This document shows positions 52,863-60,346 of a stretch of 64,000 nt of DNA, piece by piece. How positions within the stretch are numbered: the stretch's first letter is position 1; each line of letters opens with the position of its first letter. Origin of the DNA: an uncultured Bacilli bacterium (GTDB lineage Bacteria; Bacillota_I; Bacilli_A; RF39; UBA660); contig CAKPRO010000008.1 in assembly GCA_934182615.1 (NCBI GenBank), forward strand, positions 11,828-75,827. The letters are read 5' to 3'. The notes beneath the pieces are model-generated. The model was given only the letters and a program-made list of their open reading frames with translations, was not told the origin of the DNA and did not search any database. The translations under genes and the position numbers were made by a program.

Positions 52863-52889
52863 CACTTATTATAGTGCTTTTTCTTTTTG
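52861..52889 (+). terminator. Terminator after gerE
   Basis: AGCACT/AGTGCT with a TATTAT loop, then T-rich. Confidence 0.8.
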
Positions 52890-52942
52890 CCCCTTCATCC
52901 TATGGTATTCCGGGGTATGAGAAGGCCTAAGGTCCTTCTCAT
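52890..52942 (-). repeat. Twin-hairpin element e6
   Basis: Hairpin with arms 52890-52898 and 52907-52915 (three central mismatches, loop CCTATGGT), one T, then a perfect 9-bp hairpin with arms 52917-52925 and 52934-52942 (loop CCTAAGGT). The total is exactly 53 nt, as in e1/e4 apart from loop length. Lies tail to head with e7. Confidence 0.7.
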
Positions 52943-52952
52943 AAGGGGATAT

Positions 52953-53070
52953 TTATTTGGGATTATCTTGGTTAGTAAGTTTACATCGTGGATATGATAT
53001 CTTATAATCATTTACTTATAGACTATGATAATAGGCTATAAGTAATATGAAATGACTTAGGCATTTCATA
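52953..53070 (+). repeat. Twin-hairpin element e7, full length
   Basis: The 5' part (TTATTTGG, GTTAGTAAG, GTGGATATGATATCTTATAA) is followed by hairpin 1 (arms 53013-53021 and 53036-53044, 14-nt loop starting ACTAT and ending TAGG), one A, hairpin 2 (arms 53046-53054 and 53062-53070, loop ACTTAGG). Both stems are perfect. Between gerE and murG. Confidence 0.75.
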
Positions 53071-53169
53071 ATATAAAACATAATAAAAATATGTAAAAAA
53101 GCATATATTTTAATATAATTATATCTTTTTTTTAATTATTTTGATATAATGAAGTAGGAGAGTGATATA

Positions 53170-54264
53170 GTGAGAGTAATAATATCTGCTGGAGGAACAG
53201 GAGGACATATATATCCTGCTTTAGCTATAATTAATAAAATAAAAGAAGAAGAACCAGATAGTGAAATATTATATATAGGAACTACTGATAGAATGGAAAA
53301 AGATTTAATACCTAGTTTAGGTTATAAATATGAAGCATTAGAAGTAAAAGGATTAAAGAGAAAATTAACTTTAGATAATATTAAGACAGTTACTTGTTTT
53401 ATATCCGCTATTAAAAGAGCAAAGGAAATAATTAAAGATTTTGATCCAGATATCGTAATAGGATGCGGAGGTTATGTAACTGCTCCTGTTATATATGCCG
53501 CTAAAAAGTTAGGTAAAAGAACATTTATCCATGAACAAAATAGTGTTGTAGGACTTGCTAATAAATTCTTATCTAGATATACTGATAAAGTAGGAGTATC
53601 TTTTGAAAGTACTATTAAAGATTTTCCTAAAGATAAAGCTATACTTACTGGTAATCCTTGTAGTGAGAAGGCTCTATCAATAAAGGCTACTACTAAAGAT
53701 AAATTAGGCGTAGATAAAGATAAAAAACTAGTATTAATAGTAATGGGTTCACTTGGTAGTAGAAGTGTTAATGATCGAATCTTTAGTTTTGTAGATAAAT
53801 TTAGAAATAAAAACTATAGTGTAATAATAGTTACAGGTAATAGTTATTATGAAAGAGTAAAAGAAAGAAGAGTACCAGATAATGTTAAGGTAGTACCATT
53901 TATCTATGAAATGCCTTCAGTTATGAAGATTACAGATTTAATGGTAACAAGAGCAGGAGCTTCTACGATGAGTGAAATAACAGCTTTAGGAGTACCCGCT
54001 ATATTTATACCAAGTCCATATGTAGCTAATAACCATCAATATAAAAATGCTAAAGATTTAGTAGATCAAAATGCTGGTATTATGTTAGAAGAAAAAGATA
54101 TGACTGATAGAAGTCTAATAGAATTAATAGATAAGACATTAAATGATAAAGAAAAGATTAAGGATATTAAAGATAATTTAAAGAAGATTGGTATTAAAGA
54201 TAGTAGTACAAGAATATATAATATTTTAAAGGATTTGATTATAAATGATAGAAAATTTTATTAA
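53170..54264 (+). CDS. murG: UDP-GlcNAc--lipid I N-acetylglucosaminyltransferase (MurG)
   Basis: Makes lipid II on the inner membrane face. The N-terminal motif ISAGGTGGHIYPALAI binds lipid I, the middle holds HEQNSVVGLANKFLSRY, and the C-terminal lobe contains RAGASTMSEITALGVPAI and NHQYKNAKDL. 364 residues. GTG start behind AGGAGAGTGATA. The murB gene overlaps its end by 20 bp; murG-murB-ftsQ form an operon. Confidence 0.95.
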   Translation: MRVIISAGGTGGHIYPALAIINKIKEEEPDSEILYIGTTDRMEKDLIPSLGYKYEALEVKGLKRKLTLDNIKTVTCFISAIKRAKEIIKDFDPDIVIGCGGYVTAPVIYAAKKLGKRTFIHEQNSVVGLANKFLSRYTDKVGVSFESTIKDFPKDKAILTGNPCSEKALSIKATTKDKLGVDKDKKLVLIVMGSLGSRSVNDRIFSFVDKFRNKNYSVIIVTGNSYYERVKERRVPDNVKVVPFIYEMPSVMKITDLMVTRAGASTMSEITALGVPAIFIPSPYVANNHQYKNAKDLVDQNAGIMLEEKDMTDRSLIELIDKTLNDKEKIKDIKDNLKKIGIKDSSTRIYNILKDLIINDRKFY

Positions 54265-55126
54265 GAATTATGAGTATTATAAGAATGTTGATTTAAAAAA
54301 ATATAATACTTATCGTTTAGAATGTTATACTGATTATTTAATATTTCCTAAAGATATAAATGAATTAGTAGAACTATTAGATTATTTAAGACAAAATAGA
54401 ATTAATTATATTATCTTAGGAGGAGGCTCTAATATAATTCTTGCTAAACCTTGCTTTGATGTTGTAATAAAATTAGATAAATTAAATAATATTACTATTA
54501 ATGATAATATTGTAGTAGCAGAAGCAGGCGTACCTCTTATTAAGCTAGCTAATGAATGTATGAAAAATAATTTAGATGGTCTAGCTTTTGCTGGTGGTAT
54601 ACCTGGTATGGTTGGGGCAAGTACTTCAATGAATGCAGGAGCATATAATGAAGATATGTCTATGGTAGTAAAAGAAGTAAAAGTAATAGATCCTGATTTA
54701 AAAATAATTACTTTAAATAAAGAAGAATTAGAATATGCTTATCGAGATTCTTTTCTTAAAAGAAATAAAGATTATGTTTGTATAGAGACTACTTTTGAAA
54801 TGAAATATAAAGATAAAGAAGAGATAAAGAATATAATGAACGATCGAAAAAATAGACGAGTAGCTTCTCAGCCACTAGATAAACCTAGTGCTGGCTCAGT
54901 ATTTAGAAATCCTCCTGGTATGTCTGCTGGTAAATTAATTGAAGATGCTGGTCTTAAAGGATACATTCATGGTGGGGCTATGATTAGTGATAAACATGCT
55001 AATTTTATAATTAATAATGGTACTGCTACTTACGAAGATATTATTATGCTAATTGATTATATTAAAGAAAGAATTAAAATAATTTATGATATAGATTTAA
55101 TATTAGAACAAGAAATAATAAGGTGA
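54245..55126 (+). CDS. murB: UDP-N-acetylenolpyruvoylglucosamine reductase (MurB)
   Basis: FAD enzyme of muramic acid synthesis. LGGGSNIILA and GIPGMVGASTSMNAGAY mark the FAD domain; SAGSVFRNPPG carries the catalytic Ser, and ends with ISDKHANFIIN. At 293 residues it is of the short type-II class common in Firmicutes. Overlaps murG by 20 bp. Confidence 0.95.
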   Translation: MIENFIKNYEYYKNVDLKKYNTYRLECYTDYLIFPKDINELVELLDYLRQNRINYIILGGGSNIILAKPCFDVVIKLDKLNNITINDNIVVAEAGVPLIKLANECMKNNLDGLAFAGGIPGMVGASTSMNAGAYNEDMSMVVKEVKVIDPDLKIITLNKEELEYAYRDSFLKRNKDYVCIETTFEMKYKDKEEIKNIMNDRKNRRVASQPLDKPSAGSVFRNPPGMSAGKLIEDAGLKGYIHGGAMISDKHANFIINNGTATYEDIIMLIDYIKERIKIIYDIDLILEQEIIR

Positions 55127-55130
55127 TGTT

Positions 55131-55820
55131 ATGCCAGAAAAAAAGAAAATAAAGGTTAAGGTTAAAAAAAGAAGATTAAAAGTAAAGAAGATACTTATAA
55201 CTTTATTAATTATTGGTATATTAGTATTATCTTTTCTTTATATTAAAAGATTACCAATTACTAATATATATATAGTAGGTAATAATATATTATCTGATAA
55301 AGAAATTATTGATATTTCTGGTATTGGTAATTATCCATCTTTTATTACTACTTTAGGTAGTAATATCAAAGATAATTTAATGGAAAATAATTATATTAAA
55401 AAAATAAAAGTACAAAAGAAAATATGGGGTAAAGTATATATTTATGTTACGGAAAAGAAAGTACTAGCTTTATATAACGATAAACTCTTATTAGAAGATG
55501 GCCTATTAGTAGATAACAATTATAATGTCATGAGTGCTCCTATATTAATTGGAGATATTACTAGTGTTAAAGAGAAATTTATTAAGAAATTCTCATTAGT
55601 AGATAATGATGTCTTGCTTAAAATATCAGAAATTAGTTATGTACCTAATGAAGTAGATAGTGAAAGATTTTCATTAAAAATGAATGATGGTAATCTAGTA
55701 TATATAACATTACCTAAAATAACAAAGATAAATAAATATAATAGTATATATTCAGGATTAGAAGGTAAAAAAGGTATTATTTACTTAGATTCTGGTGATT
55801 ATGTTGAAGTGAAGGAATAG
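55131..55820 (+). CDS. ftsQ: Cell division protein FtsQ/DivIB
   Basis: A bitopic division protein: Lys/Arg-rich cytoplasmic tail (1-20), one helix (about 20-38), POTRA domain starting ITNIYIVGNNILSDKEI, then a beta domain. 229 residues. It links FtsL/FtsB-type partners to septal synthesis. Third gene of the murG operon, 4 nt after murB. Confidence 0.88.
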   Translation: MPEKKKIKVKVKKRRLKVKKILITLLIIGILVLSFLYIKRLPITNIYIVGNNILSDKEIIDISGIGNYPSFITTLGSNIKDNLMENNYIKKIKVQKKIWGKVYIYVTEKKVLALYNDKLLLEDGLLVDNNYNVMSAPILIGDITSVKEKFIKKFSLVDNDVLLKISEISYVPNEVDSERFSLKMNDGNLVYITLPKITKINKYNSIYSGLEGKKGIIYLDSGDYVEVKE

Positions 55821-55822
55821 TT

Positions 55823-56431
55823 TTATTCCTTCTTATCTTTTATTATGTAATAGTTATCAATATTACTAAACTTATTTTTTAGTTCTTCTAATTCATTATT
55901 ATTATGAATAGTCCATAAAAATATTTCTTTATCTTTAATCTTTTTTATTTTATTATTACTTATTAATTTATAATTAGTAATAATAAAATCATAATTATTT
56001 CTTCTGTAAAGTAATGTAATTATTCCTTTCTTATATTTACTTTTAATATACTTAATAATATTCTTATCAAAAGAAGCTAAATAAATATTTTTATTATAAT
56101 TATTTAGAGTATTCATAAGAATATCTCCAAATACTTTATAGTTATTATTAGTTTTAATATCAATTAAAAATATTTTATTAGTATCAATATCAAGAATCTT
56201 ATCTAAAGTAGTTAGATAATTATTTTTAATTAAATCACTATAGATGGTTTCTTCAATAACATTTAAATTAATAAGAGAATTGTGTGATAAAACTATTTTG
56301 TGATCTTTAGTTAGTCTTATATCAAATTCTACACCTATACTTTCTTTATTTTTAAGGGCTTTTTTAATAGCGTGATAAGAATTTTCTTTAATATTTTTAG
56401 AGGTTATTCCTCGATGGATAATATATTTCAT
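55823..56431 (-). CDS. Glycerophosphodiester phosphodiesterase-like protein
   Basis: A 202-residue GDPD-fold protein: IHRGI (catalytic His/Arg), GVEFDIRLT (metal Glu/Asp), SHNS where the catalytic His is kept but the usual Asp is Asn, and a C-terminal LWTIHN. The start at 56431 puts the HRG motif at residue 6 as usual; no strong RBS is seen, and an in-frame ATG at 56488 is possible. The start region lies in a 13-bp inverted repeat (about 56420-56453). Confidence 0.75.
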   Translation of the reverse strand: MKYIIHRGITSKNIKENSYHAIKKALKNKESIGVEFDIRLTKDHKIVLSHNSLINLNVIEETIYSDLIKNNYLTTLDKILDIDTNKIFLIDIKTNNNYKVFGDILMNTLNNYNKNIYLASFDKNIIKYIKSKYKKGIITLLYRRNNYDFIITNYKLISNNKIKKIKDKEIFLWTIHNNNELEELKNKFSNIDNYYIIKDKKE

Positions 56432-56502
56432 AATTAATTTTATGAAATATATTGAAAAAAAATTAATTTTATGATAACATTTAATCATAGGAGGATAAGA
56501 AA

Positions 56503-58161
56503 ATGAGGAGTAAAAAAATATTGAGTTTATTTATGTTTATGATGGGAATCTTTTTTATCTTTTCATCAAAAACACTAGCTTATGAAATAGGGGTATATTA
56601 TAATGGCTCTGAAAGTAACAAAAATGAAAATTATACAGAAGTTACTGGACTAGGGGGAACTAATACATTTGTTATGCACGCTACTAAAGAAGATGGTAAT
56701 GATATTAGCAGACTTGTATATTGCGGTGATGCCACTAAAGGTAATCCAAGAATAGAAGAAAATGGATATGTTAATTGGAACTGTAGTCCACTGTCTACTA
56801 ACGCAGATCAACTAAGATATATATTTGCTAATGGTTATCAATATAAGTCCACTATGAGCGATAGTGATAAGAATGAATTCTTTAAAACGCAATTAGCAGT
56901 ATGGTATTATACAGATAGTGGAAAAATATTTAATAACTATGGTAAAGATGCTAATGGTAATTTAGATGGTACTTATAATGGTAGTAGTGATAGTACTGCT
57001 GCTGGTATTGCTAAATTAGTAAAAGACGCTCAAAACTATGCAAATAATTCAACACCATCTGTAAGCGTTTCTATTGACGGTGGTGATAAGACAATGTCTG
57101 TTACTAGTGATGGTAAATATTATATAAGTAAAGCAATTACTTTAGGTGGTAGTAACATAAGTGGTAACATAACAGTTACTATCTCAGGACCTAATGGAGC
57201 ATTTGTTACATCTGATAAAAATGCGACAACAGGTAGTAGTTCTTTTGCAAATGGTAGCAAAGTTTATATTAAAGTGCCTACTGGTTCAGTTGGTGATAAA
57301 GCTTTTTCAAAACTAACTGCTAGTGGTAGTGGAAAAGTATATACTGGTGGTGTATATAGATGTACACACGTTACTGGTAGTGGTAATGTACAGGATATAA
57401 TTGATTATGTACCAAGCGAAGAAGCAAAAACCGCTACTGACGATATTACAGTAACTGCTACTAAAAATATGGTATATATATCAAAAACAGATATAACTGG
57501 TTCTAAAGAAATAGAAGGTGCAGAATTAGTTATTAAACAAGGAGATACTAAAATTGTTAGTTGGACTTCAACAACAACACCATATGGATATTATTTAGCT
57601 CCAGGAACATATACTTTAGAAGAAACTATTGCTCCTAAAGGATATATTAAAAGTACTTCAAAGATAACTTTTGTTGTAAAAGATAATGGTAAAGTAACAG
57701 TAGATGGTAAAGAAGTAACATCAGTAGTTATGAAAAATGAACCAATAACAGTAATTATATCTAAAAAGAGTATTAATGGTAAAACGGAACTTCCTGGTGC
57801 AAAGTTAAAAATAACTGACAAAGATGGTAATATTTTAAAAGATATAGAAGGTAATGATCTAGAGTGGACTTCTACTACTAAAGAAAAAAGTTTTCATTTA
57901 GCACCTGGTACTTATTATTTAACAGAAACTATTGCTCCAGATGGATACGAATTATCTGATACAACAATAGAATTTACAGTTACTGAAGATGGTAAAGTAA
58001 AAATGAATAAAAAGGATGTTGATGGTAATTTAATTGTATTTACAAATACACCAGAAGCAACTGAAGTAAAAACAGGTAGTTTTATAATATATATAGTAAT
58101 TATTGGTGCAGTAGCAGTAGGTTTAGTTACTTACTATGTTATGAAAAAACAAGAGGCATAA
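56503..58161 (+). CDS. Thioester-domain and Cna-B-domain surface protein
   Basis: A 552-residue surface adhesin. A signal peptide (1-26) is followed by a thioester domain in which Cys74 (LVYCGD) and Gln130 (TQLAVW) should form an internal bond able to attach covalently to host surfaces. Two Cna-B/SpaA domains follow (about 318-410 and 411-515) with isopeptide Lys in YISKTDI and ISKKSI and Glu in TLEETIAPKGY and LTETIAPDGY. The end has a membrane helix (520-545) and KKQEA. A canonical LPxTG is missing; VKTGS lies before the helix. RBS TAGGAGGATAAG. Confidence 0.85.
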   Translation: MRSKKILSLFMFMMGIFFIFSSKTLAYEIGVYYNGSESNKNENYTEVTGLGGTNTFVMHATKEDGNDISRLVYCGDATKGNPRIEENGYVNWNCSPLSTNADQLRYIFANGYQYKSTMSDSDKNEFFKTQLAVWYYTDSGKIFNNYGKDANGNLDGTYNGSSDSTAAGIAKLVKDAQNYANNSTPSVSVSIDGGDKTMSVTSDGKYYISKAITLGGSNISGNITVTISGPNGAFVTSDKNATTGSSSFANGSKVYIKVPTGSVGDKAFSKLTASGSGKVYTGGVYRCTHVTGSGNVQDIIDYVPSEEAKTATDDITVTATKNMVYISKTDITGSKEIEGAELVIKQGDTKIVSWTSTTTPYGYYLAPGTYTLEETIAPKGYIKSTSKITFVVKDNGKVTVDGKEVTSVVMKNEPITVIISKKSINGKTELPGAKLKITDKDGNILKDIEGNDLEWTSTTKEKSFHLAPGTYYLTETIAPDGYELSDTTIEFTVTEDGKVKMNKKDVDGNLIVFTNTPEATEVKTGSFIIYIVIIGAVAVGLVTYYVMKKQEA

Positions 58162-58175
58162 GGAATTATGCTTCT

Positions 58176-58289
58176 TTTAATTGGAAAAATATAGGTTAGA
58201 AAGTATTTCACCGTGAATATAATATCTTATAATTATTTATGACTAGACTATAGGCTAGTCATAACCAAGAAAGACTAAGGCTTTCTTGG
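58176..58289 (+). repeat. Twin-hairpin element e8, full length
   Basis: The 5' part (TTAATTGG, GTTAGAAAGTATTTCACC, GTGAATATAATATCTTATAA) is followed by hairpin 1 (arms 58238-58246 and 58255-58263, loop ACTATAGG), one A, hairpin 2 (arms 58265-58273 and 58281-58289, loop ACTAAGG). Both perfect. It lies between the Cna-B gene and the rplS promoter. Confidence 0.75.
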
Positions 58290-58318
58290 AATAAAATAGA
58301 AAAATTACATAAAAATAG

Positions 58319-58347
58319 TTGTAATTTAATATAATATATGGTACAAT
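58319..58347 (+). promoter_or_regulatory. Promoter of rplS
   Basis: -35 TTGTAA, a 17-bp spacer and -10 TACAAT. Confidence 0.7.
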
Positions 58348-58349
58348 TA

Positions 58350-58412
58350 TATTCGTTATGGGATAATCCGCCTATAAAATATAGTGATTATCTGAAAAGG
58401 AAAGGAAGTGTA
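58350..58412 (+). promoter_or_regulatory. Probable L19 (rplS) leader RNA
   Basis: Upstream of rplS lies TTCGTTATGGGATAATCCGC, which resembles the Firmicute L19 leader. GATAATC (58362-58368) pairs with GATTATC (58386-58392), enclosing an inner TATA/TATA stem. Such leaders let L19 repress its own synthesis. Confidence 0.6.
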
Positions 58413-58418
58413 TATACG

Positions 58419-58769
58419 ATGGACATTATTGACAAAATAACTGCTAGTCAAATGAAAAAAGATTTACCTGAATTCAGAGTAGGAGATTCTGTTATAGTAG
58501 GATGTATTATTACTGAAACTAAAGGTGGAAAATCTAAAGAAAGAGTCCAAGACTTTAAAGGTACAGTTATCGCAAGAAAAGGTAAAGGAGTATCTGAAAC
58601 TTTCACTGTAAGAGGAGAGTACTCTGGTATTGGAGTAGAAAAAACTTTCCATGTACATTCTAATAAAGTTGCTTATATTAAGATTGTTAAACCAGGTAAA
58701 GTTAGAAGAGCTAAATTATATTTCTTAAGAGACAGAAAGAGTAAGTATAATATTAAAGAAAGAAGATAA
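58419..58769 (+). CDS. rplS: Ribosomal protein L19
   Basis: A 116-residue large-subunit protein. Conserved blocks FRVGDSVIVGCIITE, ERVQDFKGTVIARKG, TFTVRGEYSGIGVEKTF and KVRRAKLYFLRDRKSK are all present. The start is the ATG at 58419, 12 nt after AAGGAAG; the frame is open upstream through the leader RNA, but that is not coding. Confidence 0.97.
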   Translation: MDIIDKITASQMKKDLPEFRVGDSVIVGCIITETKGGKSKERVQDFKGTVIARKGKGVSETFTVRGEYSGIGVEKTFHVHSNKVAYIKIVKPGKVRRAKLYFLRDRKSKYNIKERR

Positions 58770-58795
58770 TAGCTTAGCTATTGTCTTTTTATTTT
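58768..58795 (+). terminator. Terminator or attenuator after rplS
   Basis: AATAGC/GCTATT with loop TTA, then a T-rich stretch. The lepB start is 15 nt further on, so some read-through is likely. Confidence 0.6.
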
Positions 58796-58806
58796 AGAGG
58801 TGAATA

Positions 58807-59319
58807 ATGAAAAATATAATTAAAGAATTATTACCATATGTTTTAATATTAGGTGGAGTTATCTTAATTAGAACTTTTATAATTACTCCTGTTATAGTAA
58901 GTGGAGATTCTATGAAACCTAATTTACATAGTGGTGAAGTGTTATTAGAGAGAAAGATTGGTTATAATAGTTCTAATATTAAAAGATTTGATATCGTTGT
59001 AATTAAAGAAGGTAAAGAAGAAATTATTAAGAGAGTAATAGGATTACCTGGTGAACATATTAGTTATAAGAATAATAAATTATATGTTAATTATGAAGTG
59101 TTAGAAGAGAATTTTGATTTTAGAAAAACTAATGATTTTAACTTAGAAGAGATATGTTCTTGCACTAGTATTCCAGAAGGTAAATATCTTGTACTAGGAG
59201 ATAATAGACCTATATCAAAAGATAGTAGAATGATTGGCCTTATAGATGAAAAAGATATTTTAGGTAAAACGGTATATCGTATTTGGCCTATATCTAAATT
59301 TGGAAATATATATAATTAG
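58807..59319 (+). CDS. lepB: Signal peptidase I
   Basis: A 170-residue membrane serine protease removing signal peptides. The N-terminal helix (8-28) leads to SGDSMKPNL with the catalytic Ser and IIKRVIGLPGE with the catalytic Lys; GDNRPISKDSR is the third conserved box. This is the bacterial (P-type) Ser/Lys enzyme, not the SipW-like form, so the SipW-type signals elsewhere in the window may need another peptidase. Commonly placed next to rplS in Firmicutes. Confidence 0.95.
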   Translation: MKNIIKELLPYVLILGGVILIRTFIITPVIVSGDSMKPNLHSGEVLLERKIGYNSSNIKRFDIVVIKEGKEEIIKRVIGLPGEHISYKNNKLYVNYEVLEENFDFRKTNDFNLEEICSCTSIPEGKYLVLGDNRPISKDSRMIGLIDEKDILGKTVYRIWPISKFGNIYN

Positions 59320-59346
59320 ATGTAATTTATAGTTACATCTTTTATT
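59318..59346 (+). terminator. Terminator after lepB
   Basis: AGATGTAA/TTACATCT 8-bp stem, then TTTATT. Confidence 0.8.
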
Positions 59347-59364
59347 GTATATAGACAATAGTAA

Positions 59365-59393
59365 ACAATCTTTTGATCTTCTTTCATATAATA
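59365..59393 (+). promoter_or_regulatory. Possible sigma-K-type promoter of the collagen-like gene
   Basis: ACA at 59365-59367, a 17-bp gap and CATATAATA at 59385-59393 fit the sigma-K form (AC, then CATANNNTA). The same bases also contain TATAAT, but no good sigma-A -35 is at the right distance. Confidence 0.35.
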
Positions 59394-59411
59394 GTTTGAA
59401 AGGAGAATATA

Positions 59412-60203
59412 ATGAATAATAATTGTTTTGAAGATAAAATTAAGAATATTTTAGCCTGTGGTAAGAAGTGCAATTGTACTCCTGTTATCGTGGGTCCAAC
59501 AGGTCCGACTGGCCCAACCGGACCATCAGGTGGTGCTACTGGTGCGACAGGTCCGACAGGCCCAACAGGCCCAACAGGCCCAACAGGTGCAACGGGACCA
59601 ACTGGAGCACAGGGAATACAAGGCTTAACAGGAGCAACAGGCCCAACAGGTGCAACGGGACCAACTGGAGCACAGGGAATACAAGGCTTAACTGGAGCAA
59701 CAGGTCCAACAGGTGCAACGGGACCAACTGGAGCACAGGGAATACAAGGCTTAACTGGAGCAACAGGTCCGACAGGCCCAACAGGTGCAACGGGACCAAC
59801 TGGAGCACAAGGAATACAAGGCTTAACTGGAGCAACAGGTCCAACAGGTGCAACGGGACCAACTGGAGCAGACGGAGAAACTCCAACTTTAGAAATTGGA
59901 ACGGTTACGACTGGAGAACCTGGTACAGAAGCTACAGCATCAATAACCGGAACAGCACCTAATTATGTTTTAAATTTAACAATTCCTCAAGGTCCAACAG
60001 GCCCACAAGGAATACAAGGTGAAACTGGTGCAACCGGTCCGACAGGTCCTACTGGACCAACAGGCCCACAAGGAATACAAGGTGAAACTGGTGCAACCGG
60101 TCCGACAGGTCCTACTGGACCAACAGGCCCACAAGGAATACAAGGTGAAACTGGTGCAACCGGTCCGACAGGTCCTACTGGACCAACAGGCCCATCAGCT
60201 TAG
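59412..60203 (+). CDS. Collagen-like repeat protein (BclA-type)
   Basis: A 263-residue protein. A 27-residue Cys-containing head (CFEDKIKNILACGKKCNC) leads into Gly-Pro-Thr triplets (GPTGPTGATGPTG) with GAQGIQGLTGATGPTG and GPQGIQGETGATGPTG units, split by a non-collagen insert (about residues 155-193, with PTLEIGTVTTGEPGTEATAS). Triplet regions should form triple helices. Similar BclA/Bcl proteins coat Bacillus exosporium. Base composition is far richer in G+C than the rest, due to Gly-Pro codons. RBS AAAGGAGAATAT. Confidence 0.9.
   Translation: MNNNCFEDKIKNILACGKKCNCTPVIVGPTGPTGPTGPSGGATGATGPTGPTGPTGPTGATGPTGAQGIQGLTGATGPTGATGPTGAQGIQGLTGATGPTGATGPTGAQGIQGLTGATGPTGPTGATGPTGAQGIQGLTGATGPTGATGPTGADGETPTLEIGTVTTGEPGTEATASITGTAPNYVLNLTIPQGPTGPQGIQGETGATGPTGPTGPTGPQGIQGETGATGPTGPTGPTGPQGIQGETGATGPTGPTGPTGPSA
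59578..60192 (+). repeat. Tandem nucleotide repeats inside the collagen-like gene
   Basis: Units of about 63 nt (four copies, from about 59581 to 59870) and about 63 nt (three copies, from about 60001 to 60192) are nearly identical at DNA level. They suggest recent expansion, so repeat number is likely to vary between strains. Confidence 0.8.
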
Positions 60204-60230
60204 ATAATTGAATTACAAATAATTAAAATT

Positions 60231-60262
60231 AATAAAGAGAGGGAAAACCTTTCTTTATTTTG
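60231..60262 (+). terminator. Terminator after the collagen-like gene
   Basis: AATAAAGA/TCTTTATT with an inner GAGGG/CCTT pairing, then T. Confidence 0.65.
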
Positions 60263-60346
60263 ATATTTATTTTAATAAAATTTAATATATTCTTCTAGAC
60301 AAAAGATTGTAGTCATGTTATTATTAAATTGTAAAGGAGAATGCAT

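Noticed and set aside
58338..58418. N-terminal extension of rplS
   Set aside because: The upstream in-frame codons lie in the leader RNA, overlap its promoter, and do not match L19.
59578..60192. CRISPR-like array
   Set aside because: The repeats are contiguous, in frame and protein coding, with no spacers.
59468..60207. Long ORFs in other frames and on the minus strand of the collagen-like gene
   Set aside because: They are shadows of the regular Gly-Pro-Thr repeat and give low-complexity proteins without RBS.
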